From contig CAWDIH010000001.1 in the NCBI GenBank assembly GCA_963802415.1, positions 2,914,001 to 2,978,000 on the forward strand: a stretch of 64,000 nt of DNA. Reading direction: 5' to 3'. Position 1 is the stretch's first letter, and every line of letters begins with the position of its first letter. Both the position numbers and the translations under genes were made by a program. The DNA is from DATAES01 sp963802415 (GTDB lineage: Bacteria > Actinomycetota > Acidimicrobiia > Acidimicrobiales > JACDCH01). This document shows, piece by piece, positions 18,602 to 28,007 of the stretch. Under the pieces are notes generated by a model. It saw only the letters and a list, made by a program, of their open reading frames with translations. It searched no databases and had not been told where the DNA came from.

Positions 18602-20188
18602 GTGACGTCGGCGAGGAGGATCGGTGGGACGTGAAGATGCGTGATCGTGGGGGACCGGCCCACGACGTCGGATGCCATCTCGAGCGCGTCGTTCATCGTC
18701 GACGCGACCATGAACCCGAGGCGGCGCACCGCGCGTGGTTCGCCTCCAACGATGATCACACGGCCGAGGTGTTGGAGCGCATGCGCGCCCCAGTACCACA
18801 TGTAGAACGGATGGACGCCGTGGTAGGCGTAGCTCGTCCTGTACAGATGGCGGTACCACTCGTCCTCGGCGAAGCCTTTCTCGAACTCGGCCTCGATGCG
18901 CACCGGATCGGTCGTCTCGGAGAGCACCTGTTCGAAGAAGTCGATATAGCTCGGATGGTGGACAGGGTGGAACTCCCACGGCGTCGGATGGCTCATGATC
19001 AGCACGCCGCCCTCACGCACCAGTGGCTTGCCGCGATAGAGGTTGAAGAAATAGCCGAGTCCGAGGCACATCACGAGGATCGGGTTCATGATCGAGTTCA
19101 CGTTGTACGGGCAGATGTACGGCAGGCCCATGGCGAGGATGTCGGTCTGTCCCTCGACGGCAACGAGCTGCTGCCGGTGCACGTTGCGGATCGTCTCCTC
19201 GTGCACCGCACCGACCTCACCGGCCTGCACACTCGCCATCTGATGGGGAGCCTTGACGGACTGGAAGACCTGGCGGGCCAGTCGTGCCGGCGTCCGAGCC
19301 AAGCTCCTGCTCGAGCCGATGAACAGTGCCCGATCTCGCGCCGTCCATTCCCATTCGCGCTTCATCAGGAAGTCGAACGGAGCGGGAAACGTGTCGCCGT
19401 TCAGCGTGGTCTCGATCTGGAAGACCTTCACGCCTGCGTCGGTGATGACCTTGCCCATTCGCCAGTTGCTCGAGTGCAACTCGCTGCGCGGGTGGTCCAT
19501 GAGCGAACGCGACTGTTGCAGCGTGCGCACGTTGTGGTGGTGACGGAGTGACCGGTAGCTCGCGAGTCCCGTGGCGGTCGACTTCCAACCGCCGTCCATG
19601 GCGACGAGGTTGATGTTGACGTACACGAGCAGATCCGATTCCGCGGCCCGCCGGTTGATCTCGACCTCCTCGCCCTTGTCGGTCGTGCCGAGGTACGTCA
19701 TCGCGTCGCTGTCCTCGGCGTCGAGGTTGTAGAGACGACCCGACGGTTCGAACGCGTCATACACACGGTCACCAACGACGTGGCGCAACTCGGCTTCCGT
19801 CATGCGCCGGTGCAGAGCCGAGCGCGGCGATCATGTGGACGTCGTCCACGCCCGCTTCCGCGGCCATGTCGAGCACGGCTTCGATGACTCGTTGTCGAGC
19901 GTCGGGTCGCCGCATCGGCGGCAGCGGCAGCGAGATGTCGTCGAAGGCGATCGTGAGCTTCATGCCCGGGAACAGCAACTCGGGCAACGGCTTGGAGTCG
20001 CCGAGCGGGTTGAGGAGCGCGTCGCGGATGGCCGCTCGTGGATCCTTCAGCGGTTCGAGTGGCTCGGGTGGATAGATGACGCGGGTGCGCTCGACGGGAA
20101 GTCGCTCGAGCCGGAATCCCTCGCCGTGCCAGAACAACAACGGCGGCGTCGACCTATCCACGTCGAGCACGAATCCGGGACGCGGCAT
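18598..20188 (-). CDS. LarA-like protein (nickel-pincer lactate racemase superfamily, DUF2088; one frameshift)
   Basis: About 530 residues after joining two frames. The N-terminal part has KLTIAFDDISLPLPPMRRPD and DVHMIAALG. The correct join is ALG then LHRRMTEAELRHVVGDRVYD, the LarA ATGxHRxxT-type segment. The +1 step is at about 19808. LarA enzymes use a nickel-pincer cofactor made by LarB/C/E; no lar maturation gene is in the window, and this subgroup is longer than LarA (about 425). The C-terminal 200 residues (FFNLYRGKPLVREGGVLIMS, HPTPWEFHPVHHPSYIDFFE) are distinctive. Substrate unknown; it may be a 2-hydroxy acid racemase or epimerase. It starts 2 bases after the alcohol dehydrogenase stop. 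Confidence 0.75.
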
Positions 20189-20190
20189 GG

Positions 20191-21342
20191 CTAGCGGTTC
20201 CGTTCTCTCTCAGAGCGCATGTCGAACGCGATCTTCACGGCGCCTCGTGCGCCTGCATTGGCGGCGTGCTCGATCGCCTCGCGGTAACGGGCTAGCGGAT
20301 ACGTCGCTGACACGAGACGCCCGAGGCGCATGTCGCCGACGAGCTGGACGGCGCGGTCGAAGTCGTCACGTATGTAGGCGTAGCAGCCGCGCAGAGACGT
20401 TTCCCGGTGCCACAGCCCGGTGAGGTCGAGCGCAGTGCTCGGCCCGGGCATTCCGACGAGGGCAACGTCGCCACCGGGCGCCACCACCGAGAGCGCCTGT
20501 TGCGTCGATTCGGCGCTGCCGACGCAGTCGACGACAGTACCGATGCCGTTGGTCAGCTGTTCACCGATGACCATCGCCCCGGTCAGTGATCGCACGACCC
20601 GCGGCAACTCGTCGGAAGCCACGACACGGTCCGCGCCGAGCTCGCGGGCGAGCCGCTGCTGTTGCGGATGCTTCGCCGTGGCGACGATCGTGTGATCGAC
20701 GCCGAGGTGGCGAAGCGCGGCGATCGTGAGCAGGCCGAGCGTTCCTGCCCCGATGACCGCGACGTCACCGGGAAGCACCGAGCGCGCTGCGTGCACTGCG
20801 CACGCTGTCGGCTCGACGATGACGGCGTCTTCATCTGACAGACCGTCGGGCACCCGGACGAGCTGCGACTCGTGAGCGACGAAGGCAATGGACCATCCAC
20901 CGCCCGTGGACTCGCAGAACCCCGTCTGCAATCCCGGCTCGAGATGGCCGAACGCGATGCGTTCACAGCGGTTGGGTTGTCCGGCCTCACACCACGCGCA
21001 CATGGGCTCGATCCCACGTGCCGCGCACGTCAGGATCGGGATCAGCACCACCCGCGTCCCGTCGTCGAGGTCACCGACCACCTCGTGTCCCGGCGTGAAC
21101 GGGAACGACACGATCGGCTCGAAGTAGCGCGACGAGTGCCCGTCGATCGTGGCCAGGTCCGAGCCGCAGATGCCGGCCAGACGCGGACGCACGCGGGTCC
21201 AGCCACCGTCGGGCAGGTCCGGTTCGTCGACGTCGCGCAGCGACAGCGGCCCGACGGTGGCGCCCTTTCCTGGCATCACTCGCCCGGCGACGGCTGCTGC
21301 CGCGTAGCGCGCCGGCTTGCGTTCGAACATGAGCGCCCTCAT
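20191..21342 (-). CDS. Zinc-dependent alcohol dehydrogenase (MDR family)
   Basis: 383 residues. Catalytic zinc site GICGSDLATIDGHSS and GHEVVGDLDDGTRVVL. The structural zinc loop is partly altered (LTCAARGIEPMCAWCEAGQP). The Rossmann loop is VAVIGAGTLGLLTIAALRHLG. It interconverts an alcohol and an aldehyde or ketone with NAD(P). Its ATG at 21342 overlaps the stop of the reductase-HAD gene by 4 bases, so aldehyde or alcohol made by that reductase is a plausible substrate (inference). Confidence 0.85.
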   Translation of the reverse strand: MRALMFERKPARYAAAAVAGRVMPGKGATVGPLSLRDVDEPDLPDGGWTRVRPRLAGICGSDLATIDGHSSRYFEPIVSFPFTPGHEVVGDLDDGTRVVLIPILTCAARGIEPMCAWCEAGQPNRCERIAFGHLEPGLQTGFCESTGGGWSIAFVAHESQLVRVPDGLSDEDAVIVEPTACAVHAARSVLPGDVAVIGAGTLGLLTIAALRHLGVDHTIVATAKHPQQQRLARELGADRVVASDELPRVVRSLTGAMVIGEQLTNGIGTVVDCVGSAESTQQALSVVAPGGDVALVGMPGPSTALDLTGLWHRETSLRGCYAYIRDDFDRAVQLVGDMRLGRLVSATYPLARYREAIEHAANAGARGAVKIAFDMRSERERNR

Positions 21343-23672
21343 CTGGCCGCCCCCACCGACGGGGCGATGGGAACGAGCTTGGCCGGACCGCCGGACGCCT
21401 TCGCGAACTGCTCGACCAGCCACCCGCGTTTGCGCGCGATCGCAGCGAGTCGGGTCTCGGGATTGACGGCGACGGGGAAGCCGACCACCTCGAGCATCGG
21501 AAGATCCGATGCCGAGTCTGCGTACGCCACCGACTCGGCCAGCGAGACGCCTTCGGCGTCGGCGTAGTCGAACAGCGCCTGCGCCCGCGACTCGCCAGTT
21601 GGTGGGACGTCGGTGAGCTCGCCTGCGTAGCGGCCGTCAGCCGTCGGTGCGAGCGAAGCGCACACGACGTCGTCGAACAGGGGCCGTAGCGGCGCGACGA
21701 CGAAGTCGAGCGCGCCGGTGATCAACAGCGTGCGATGTCCGAGTGCTCGGTGCTCACGTACGCGGCGAATGGCTGCAGGAAACGACTTGGTGATTATGAG
21801 ATCACTGAACATCTCGACGGAATCGGCGTCGAGCTGTTCTATGGGCGCATCCTCGTAGCGGCGGTAGAAATAGCGCAGGAAGTCGCCACGGTCACGACGA
21901 TCCATGGCGAGCAGCCGCGGCGCCTCCGCGAGTGTGCGGGCAACGAGGCGAAGTCGGTCGTTGGTACGCAGGTGCCGTGTCGCCAGCCACGCGTAGGACG
22001 CAACCACATTCGATGCGATGAGTGTGTTCTCGAGATCGAACGCCGCGAGATGGCGATCGGGTGACAGCACTTGGCGTCGCAACCGATCCTCTCGGTTCTC
22101 CACGGTCGACTTGCCCGGCACCGTACGCACACGCGCGTGCTGCACGACAGAAGGCAAGTGGACGTTGCACACGTAGTCGTCCCAGTCGATGGCGCGAGGA
22201 TCGAACCAGAACAGGTCGCGCTCGTCGCCGTCCAGACGATCCCACAAGGCGAGGAGGTGATCGACGCCGTAGACCGCCTCACACTCCGCGTACGCGCCGT
22301 ACAGCTCGACGTACGAGAGTGCGCGCTCGGCTTCCTCGCGTCGCTCTTCGAGCCGCGCGCTGAGCTCGGCTTGCTTACCCCGCAGCGGGAGCGACTGCAG
22401 CACGCGTTCAGCGCGATCGAGCGAGACCTTCGCCCGTCGCAGCTGGCCCTGGACACGGCCTCGCCCCGGGAACGTCCATGGCCGAACGACGATGGGCTGC
22501 CCCTTGTTGTCGTAGAGCGGATGCTCGATGAACCACCCGCTGACGAGGTCCACGAGACGCCGGTAGAGCAGCGGGTTGGCCGAACCGGAGGCGACTTGGG
22601 TGATGTCGACTGCGCCGTCGGGCGAAGGCCCACGAGCGGCGACCGAGCAGACGGCACCGACCACAAGGTCGACAGGGATGACGTCGACGATCCCTTCGGG
22701 TACGCCGGGGAACTCGCGGAGGAGGCCGCGGGCGAACGAGATGATGACGGGCTCGGCCATGCGGAAGCCGCGGATCCAACCGGGCCTTGGTTCGGCCAGC
22801 GCCGACTCGATGATCGAGGGTCGCACGATCGAGACCGGGATGTCGCCGCGGGACTCGACGAGCGCGCGTTCACCGAGCGCCTTCGTGTACGTGTACGCGT
22901 CCGGCCAACCGAGCGACGCAGCGCGAGCTCGACCCGCTTCGACCATGCGCTCCTTGACCCACTGGGTACGGCGTTGCTCGGTCTTCTCCGCGAGGAGCGG
23001 GACACCCGCGGCGCCGAGCTCGGTCCGCGCCTCGCCACGGAACCGTCGGAGCGACTCGGGCGTGCGGCTGCCGGCCTCCGCATCCGCTCGCGCACGACGA
23101 GCGGCGTCGACTTCGCCACGCCAGTCGACGTCCAGGAAGAACGGGCTGTCGGAGAGCAGTTGCTCGGGGGCGGCGCCTCGACGGTTGCCCGCGACGTAAC
23201 ACGTCGAGACTGCGACGAGGTGTGGCCGCACGTCGAGCGACCGGAGCGTCTCGGCCATGCGCATCGGCCCGAGGAGGTTGACCTCCACGGCGGCATCGAG
23301 CGGCGAATCGAATGCGACGGTGGCCGCGCTGTGGATGACGATGTCGCAGGCGGCGAGTGCCGTGCGACCACCGTCGTCGAGGCCGAGTCCGTCGCGGCCG
23401 ACGTCTCCCGGAATCACCGTGACCCGCCGATCGATCATGGCGTCGAACGCGGCCCTGCCGCCGAGGTCCGCCCGCAGGAGGTCGAAGGCGTCGTTGCGGA
23501 AGATCTCCCGGCGCGCTCGCTGGTCCACGGTCGACCGGCGCCCCGGGCGCAGGAGCAGGACGAGCTCGGCGTCCGGAACGGTCCGCAGCAGCCGCTCGAC
23601 AAGCGCCGTGCCCAGGAACCCGGTCGTGCCGGTGATCGCGATTCGCTTGCCGGCGAGTCCTTCCCGGATCAC
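21339..23672 (-). CDS. Fatty acyl-CoA reductase-like SDR fused to a HAD-IB phosphatase
   Basis: 777 residues in an intact frame. The N-terminal extended-SDR 'male sterility' domain has the loop ITGTTGFLGTALVERLL, DIVIHSAATVAFDSPLD, the YTYTKALGE active site and VSIVRPSIIESALAEPRPGW. A charged linker follows, then a HAD subfamily IB domain (LAAFDLENTLIASNVVASYA, LLITGALDFVVAPLRPLF, YADSASDLPMLEVVG). Fatty acyl-CoA reductases make fatty aldehydes or alcohols for waxes or ether lipids. The GTG at 23672 is the first start before the SDR core; the operator with the divergent TetR gene lies just upstream. First gene of the four-gene operon. Confidence 0.85.
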   Translation of the reverse strand: MIREGLAGKRIAITGTTGFLGTALVERLLRTVPDAELVLLLRPGRRSTVDQRARREIFRNDAFDLLRADLGGRAAFDAMIDRRVTVIPGDVGRDGLGLDDGGRTALAACDIVIHSAATVAFDSPLDAAVEVNLLGPMRMAETLRSLDVRPHLVAVSTCYVAGNRRGAAPEQLLSDSPFFLDVDWRGEVDAARRARADAEAGSRTPESLRRFRGEARTELGAAGVPLLAEKTEQRRTQWVKERMVEAGRARAASLGWPDAYTYTKALGERALVESRGDIPVSIVRPSIIESALAEPRPGWIRGFRMAEPVIISFARGLLREFPGVPEGIVDVIPVDLVVGAVCSVAARGPSPDGAVDITQVASGSANPLLYRRLVDLVSGWFIEHPLYDNKGQPIVVRPWTFPGRGRVQGQLRRAKVSLDRAERVLQSLPLRGKQAELSARLEERREEAERALSYVELYGAYAECEAVYGVDHLLALWDRLDGDERDLFWFDPRAIDWDDYVCNVHLPSVVQHARVRTVPGKSTVENREDRLRRQVLSPDRHLAAFDLENTLIASNVVASYAWLATRHLRTNDRLRLVARTLAEAPRLLAMDRRDRGDFLRYFYRRYEDAPIEQLDADSVEMFSDLIITKSFPAAIRRVREHRALGHRTLLITGALDFVVAPLRPLFDDVVCASLAPTADGRYAGELTDVPPTGESRAQALFDYADAEGVSLAESVAYADSASDLPMLEVVGFPVAVNPETRLAAIARKRGWLVEQFAKASGGPAKLVPIAPSVGAAR

Positions 23673-23683
23673 ACCCGTCTGTC

Positions 23684-23695
23684 TACCATTTGGTA
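23684..23695. promoter_or_regulatory. TetR-type operator
   Basis: TACCA-TT-TGGTA, 5-bp arms, in the 24-base gap between the divergent reductase-HAD (23672) and TetR (23697) genes. Its position allows one bound TetR dimer to repress both promoters. Confidence 0.6.
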
Positions 23696-23696
23696 A

Positions 23697-24279
23697 GTGA
23701 CCACGAAAGAGCGAGTGCTCGACGCCGCGCTCGACCTCATTCGGCACCCGGGGCTTCGAGGCGACCTCGCTCGACGCCATCGCCGCCGAGCTCGGGGTGC
23801 GCAAGCAGACGATCCTCTACTACTTCCCGAGCAAGGACGCCCTGCTCGAGGGGGTCATCGACGCCAGTGCGGACGAGCTCACGGCCGAGCTCGAGCGCAC
23901 GCTGGCGCGAGCAGGCGCGGGCTGGGGCCGGGTGGAAGCCGTGGTGCGCAAGGTCTTCCGCATCGCCGCCCGCCGGCCCGCCCTCCTCGGGTTCCTGCGG
24001 GAGGTCTCGCGGCTCGGACCGCCGGCGTCGACGCGGTTGGCGACCAGGCTCGATCCGTTGGTCAAGCGGGCCCAGGGCTTCCTCGAGGAGGAGATGGCAG
24101 CAGGACGGCTACGCCCACGCGATTCGTCGCTCGTGCTCCTGGCTGCGTACTCGATGGTGGTGGGGGTATCCACTGAAGTCGAAGTGCTCGGCGCGCTGGG
24201 CCAGGACGAGACGCTGCGTTCACTGGTCCGCCGCCGCAACGGCCTCCTCTCGTTGCTCCGCGACGCGCTCGTGCCGTAG
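23697..24279 (+). CDS. TetR-family transcriptional regulator (one frameshift)
   Basis: About 194 residues. Start VTTKERVLDAALDLIRH, then, after removing one C from a CCCGGGG run near 23748, GFEATSLDAIAAELGVRKQT and ILYYFPSKDALLEGVID, which is a standard TetR helix-turn-helix. The C-terminal ligand domain runs to residue 193 (TRLDPLVKRAQGFLEEEMAA). The extra base in a homopolymer is typical of a sequence error. It is divergent from, and separated by an operator from, the reductase-HAD operon, which it most probably represses with an acyl-CoA or lipid as inducer (inference). Confidence 0.85.
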
Positions 24280-24280
24280 C

Positions 24281-25363
24281 TCAACGCTTCGTGTCGAAGC
24301 GCAACCGGCGTTCGTGGCGCTCGAGCGCGAGGCGTACGAGCTCGTCGACGACCTCGTAGTACGGAAGTCCTGACGCCTCCCACAGCTTCGGGTACATGGA
24401 GATCGGCGTGAACCCGGGGATCGTGTTGAGCTCGTTCACGAGAAAGCCGCGGCCGTTCTCTTCGAAGAAGAAATCGGCGCGCGCCATGCCGTCGACACGC
24501 AAGGCGCGATAGGCCTCGACCGCGAGATGTCGCACTCGTTCCGTCGCGTCGTCCGACAAGGACGCGGGTACGTGTAGGCCGGCGGATCCGTCCAAGTACT
24601 TGTCGTCGAAGTCGTAGAACTCGTGGCTGGGAACGATCTCACCCGGCACAGAGGCGCGCGGCGATGTGTTGCCGAGCACCGCCACCTCGATCTCGCGACC
24701 GCTCACGGCCTCCTCGACGATGACGTACTCGTCGTAGCGCAACGCTTCACTGAGCGCGTCGCGCAACTGCGCAGGATCGTGCGCCTTCGTGACGCCGACG
24801 GAAGAGCCGAGGTTGGCGGGCTTCACGAACACCGGGAGCCCCAACTCGTCGATGGCGTGGCGGGCGAAGCCGTCGTCGACGGCCTGCTCGCGTGCCGCCA
24901 ACCACCTTGCCTGCGGTACGCCGTGCGCGGCGAGCACGTCCTTTGCCGCGGACTTGTCCATGCACAGCGCGGAGCCCAACACGCCCGCGCCGACGTACGG
25001 CACACCGGCGAGTTCGAGGAGACCTTGAACAGTGCCGTCCTCGCCCATCGGACCGTGGACGAGCGGGAAGACAACGACGTCGGAGGCGTCCCGTTCGGCC
25101 GGCACGATGGCGGGGAGCGGATCGAGCTCGGAGGCGTCGCTGTCGTCCGGAGACGGAAGGGCTGCAGCGGCGCTGGTGAGTGCTGCCGTGGAATCGCCGG
25201 AATCGACCCAGCGCCCGTCGCGAGTGATGCCAATGGGGACGACGTCGAAGCGGTCGGGATCCGCCGCCCGCAGGACATGGAGCGCCGAGATGCAGGACAC
25301 TTCGTGCTCGGCCGAACGACCGCCGAAGAGGACGACGAGGCGCACACGGTCGGGTCGAGTCAC
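24281..25363 (-). CDS. ddl: D-alanine--D-alanine ligase
   Basis: ATP-grasp ligase making D-Ala-D-Ala for peptidoglycan. 360 residues. The N-terminal family signature is VLFGGRSAEHEVSCISALHV and HGPMGEDGTVQGLLELAGVP. ATP-grasp core: PVFVKPANLGSSVGVTKAHD, YVIVEEAVSGREIEVAVLG, ARADFFFEENGRGFLVNELN and TIPGFTPISMYPKLWEASG. The GTG at 25363 is chosen from the family start and a TACGAT box 6 nt upstream. It is divergent from murF, whose enzyme uses the D-Ala-D-Ala made here. The stop is 1 base from that of the convergent TetR gene. Confidence 0.95.
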   Translation of the reverse strand: MTRPDRVRLVVLFGGRSAEHEVSCISALHVLRAADPDRFDVVPIGITRDGRWVDSGDSTAALTSAAAALPSPDDSDASELDPLPAIVPAERDASDVVVFPLVHGPMGEDGTVQGLLELAGVPYVGAGVLGSALCMDKSAAKDVLAAHGVPQARWLAAREQAVDDGFARHAIDELGLPVFVKPANLGSSVGVTKAHDPAQLRDALSEALRYDEYVIVEEAVSGREIEVAVLGNTSPRASVPGEIVPSHEFYDFDDKYLDGSAGLHVPASLSDDATERVRHLAVEAYRALRVDGMARADFFFEENGRGFLVNELNTIPGFTPISMYPKLWEASGLPYYEVVDELVRLALERHERRLRFDTKR

Positions 25364-25369
25364 ATCGCA

Positions 25370-25379
25370 ATCGTAAGGT
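25370..25379. promoter_or_regulatory. Overlapping divergent -10 boxes of ddl and murF
   Basis: ATCGTAAGGT. Minus strand: TACGAT (25375-25370), 6 nt before the ddl GTG. Plus strand: TAAGGT (25374-25379), 7 nt before the murF GTG. The boxes share two bases (25374-25375), so the two promoters must compete for the same melted region. Both transcripts would be leaderless. Confidence 0.65.
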
Positions 25380-25386
25380 CTGCGCG

Positions 25387-26698
25387 GTGAGGTTTCGGGC
25401 GATGGAGGTCGCCGCTGCCGTCGGCGGCGAACTGCGGGGCGCCGACGTCGAGATCTCGGGCGTGACGATCGACTCACGTTCGGTTGCGAACGGCTCGTTG
25501 TTCGTCCCGATCGTCGCGGCGCGCGACGGTCATGCCTTCATCGCTGACGCAGTACGGGCTGGCGCGGTTGCGTACCTCACCGCGCGAGTCGCCGATCGAC
25601 GTGGACGCGGCGGCGGTGGTCGTCTCCGACACTCTCGACGCGTTGCTCGCGCTCGGACGCCACGCGCGATCACGTCTGAGCGATCGTGTCATCGGCATCA
25701 CGGGCTCCGTGGGAAAGACAACCGTGAAGGACCTCATCCGCGCTGCCCTCGAGCCCTGGTACGACGTGCACGCCAATGCCCAGTCGTACAACAACGAGCT
25801 CGGCGTTCCCCTTACGCTCGCGAACGCGCCCGACCGTACCGAGGTGACCGTGGTCGAGATGGGCGCTCGAGGACGAGGGCACATCAGGTTGTTGTGCGAC
25901 GTCGCCCGTCCGACGATCGGCGTGGTCACCGCGGTCGCGTTGGCGCACACGGAACTGTTCGGATCACTCGAAGAAGTCGCTGCCGCGAAGAGCGAGCTCG
26001 TCGAGGCTCTACCGAACTCCGGCGTCGCCATCCTGAACGCCGATCAGCCGCTCGTCATGGCGATGGCCGCGCGCTCAGCTGCCCGACTGGTGACGTACGG
26101 CGTCGATGCGCCCGGTGCCGACGTGACCGCGGTCGCCGTCGAGATCGATTCTGAACTGCGCGCTTCGTTCGAGCTCGAGACGCCATGGGGGAGCGCGTCC
26201 GTGCGCTTGCCGGTGGCGGGACTGCACCAGGTGAGCAACGCGCTCGCGGCCGCGGCCGCCGCGCTCGTAACCGGAGTGACTCCTGACGACGTAGCCGAGG
26301 GATTCTCGAGCGCGTCGATCTCACCGTGGAGAATGGAGATCGCGCGGGCATCCAGTGGGGCGATCGTGATCAACGACGCCTACAACGCGAACCCAGCGTC
26401 GACTGAAGCCGCGCTCCGATCGCTCGCGGCCTTGCCTGCTCGCCGCCGGACGGCTGTTCTCGGTGTGATGGCGGAGCTGGGAGATGCGGGGCCCTCGGAG
26501 CACAAGCGGATCGCGTCGCTCGCGCGGGACCTCGGCATCGACCTGATCGCGGTCGACGCGCCTGACTACGGCGTGCCCGTGGTCCACGGGATCGAGGGTG
26601 CGGAGGCGGCGTTGCAGCTCGAAGACGGGGATGCCGTTCTCGTGAAGGGAAGCCGCGTCGCAGGACTCGAGGCGCTGGCGTCCGCGCTGTCCTCTTAG
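25387..26698 (+). CDS. murF: UDP-N-acetylmuramoyl-tripeptide--D-alanyl-D-alanine ligase (one frameshift)
   Basis: Adds D-Ala-D-Ala to the UDP-MurNAc-tripeptide. About 437 residues. Mur N-domain EISGVTIDSRSVANGSLFVP, then a +1 step near 25585, then the P-loop VIGITGSVGKTTVKDLIRAA, SYNNELGVPLTLANAP, the carbamylated-lysine region and the C-terminal domain INDAYNANPASTEAALRSLA. The frameshift in an essential, otherwise conserved gene is strong evidence that this assembly carries base errors. It lies outside any visible dcw cluster, paired with ddl. The stop codon overlaps that of the convergent MFS gene by 2 bases. Confidence 0.93.
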
Positions 26699-27999
26699 GG
26701 CGCGGTCACGAGCGCGGGTGCATCTGCTGGGACACGGACGTCGGCGTACCACGCGAGTGCAGCGGCAACCGCGGCGTTGACGAGCAGGACGGTCGTCACC
26801 GATGTCGCGTCGATCACCTTGCCGGCCACGAGGTTGCCGAGTCCGACGGTGCCGCCGAAGCCCATGATCCACAATGCCATCACGCGGCCACGCACGCTGT
26901 CGTCCAGTCGTTCCTGCAATGCAGTCGACAGTGACGTGATCATCGCGAAGTAGAAGAAGCCGAGCACAGCGACAACAGGGAAGGCGAGACCGGGCGAGCG
27001 CATGAGCGCGAACACCGCGAGCACGGCCGCGTAGCCGAGCAGGCCGAGTCGGACCAACGAGTTCAGTGGGCGCCGAGCAAGCACGGTTCCGATCGAGAGC
27101 GCGCCGAGCGCGGCACCGACACCGAAGGTCGCGTACAGCAGGCCGTACCCGGCTGAGTCGGACAGGATTCCGAAGTTCTCCTCGGCGACGACCGACAGCT
27201 GACCGACGAACGTCAACGCGAACGCCGAGAACACGAAGATCGTCACGAGGCACTTGCGCACGACGCGGTCGGACCGCGCCACCCGGAAGCCCATCGTCAG
27301 CTGTCGCAGCCCCTTGCTGCTCTCCGAGTCGAATCCCATGGGTGGCGGGAGCCTCACGGCGAACAGCGCGGCGATCACGAAGAGGTACGTGACCGCGTTG
27401 CCGAAGAACACCCAGTCGGCGCCCACCGCGTGGAGGAGCAGACCGCCGATGGCCGGACCGATCACCCGCGCCCCGTTCATCTGCGCTGAATTCAGGGAGA
27501 TGGCGGCGGCCAGGTTCTCGCGCTCGACCAGGGAGGGAAGCAACGCGCTGTACGCGGGCGCGAACAGCGCCTGCCCAACTCCGATGGCCAGCACCATCAG
27601 GAAGATCAACGTCAACGACGGGTCGCTCGATTGCACGACGAACCCCAGGGCAACCGAGAAGAGCGCTTGCTCGACCGATACCCAGATCAGGAGCATCCGA
27701 CGATCGACGAAGTCGGCCACCCAGCCTCCGACGATCGAGAGCAGCAGCAGCGGCCCGAGCTGTGCGAACACGATGAGCCCCACGTAGGTCGCGCTGTGAG
27801 TGAGCGTGAACGCGTAGCCCATGAGCACCGCGTTCTGCATCCAGGTACCGATGTTCGACGCAAAGGCACCGAAGAACACGACGCGGAAGACGCGGTTGCG
27901 AAGGACGTCCGCGGCGGTGCCGGGGACGAACGTCCGGTCGGCGTCGAGGAGCGCGTCCTCGCTGTCCTCGAGTGTGAAGTTCTGCGGAGTCGACGCCAT
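26695..27999 (-). CDS. MFS transporter (EntS/MFS_3-like exporter)
   Basis: 434 residues with about 12 predicted membrane segments. The first helices are VFRVVFFGAFASNIGTWMQN and YVGLIVFAQLGPLLLLSIVG, with the loop motif WVADFVDRRMLLIWV; later SAGYGLLYATFGVGAALGA and VVAVLGFFYFAMITSLSTAL. The N-terminal layout matches the enterobactin-exporter-like MFS_3 family, which are mostly drug or metabolite exporters. The ATG at 27999 lies 8 bases after the alanine dehydrogenase stop, so it is the last gene of the aminotransferase-ald operon. Substrate unknown. Confidence 0.82.
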   Translation of the reverse strand: MASTPQNFTLEDSEDALLDADRTFVPGTAADVLRNRVFRVVFFGAFASNIGTWMQNAVLMGYAFTLTHSATYVGLIVFAQLGPLLLLSIVGGWVADFVDRRMLLIWVSVEQALFSVALGFVVQSSDPSLTLIFLMVLAIGVGQALFAPAYSALLPSLVERENLAAAISLNSAQMNGARVIGPAIGGLLLHAVGADWVFFGNAVTYLFVIAALFAVRLPPPMGFDSESSKGLRQLTMGFRVARSDRVVRKCLVTIFVFSAFALTFVGQLSVVAEENFGILSDSAGYGLLYATFGVGAALGALSIGTVLARRPLNSLVRLGLLGYAAVLAVFALMRSPGLAFPVVAVLGFFYFAMITSLSTALQERLDDSVRGRVMALWIMGFGGTVGLGNLVAGKVIDATSVTTVLLVNAAVAAALAWYADVRVPADAPALVTAP

Positions 28000-28007
28000 T
28001 CGCTTCG

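Noticed and set aside
23748..23750. Programmed frameshifting as an explanation for the split genes
   Set aside because: Sites share no slippery motif and occur in unrelated genes, including murF and acn. Extra bases in homopolymer runs are better explained by sequence error.
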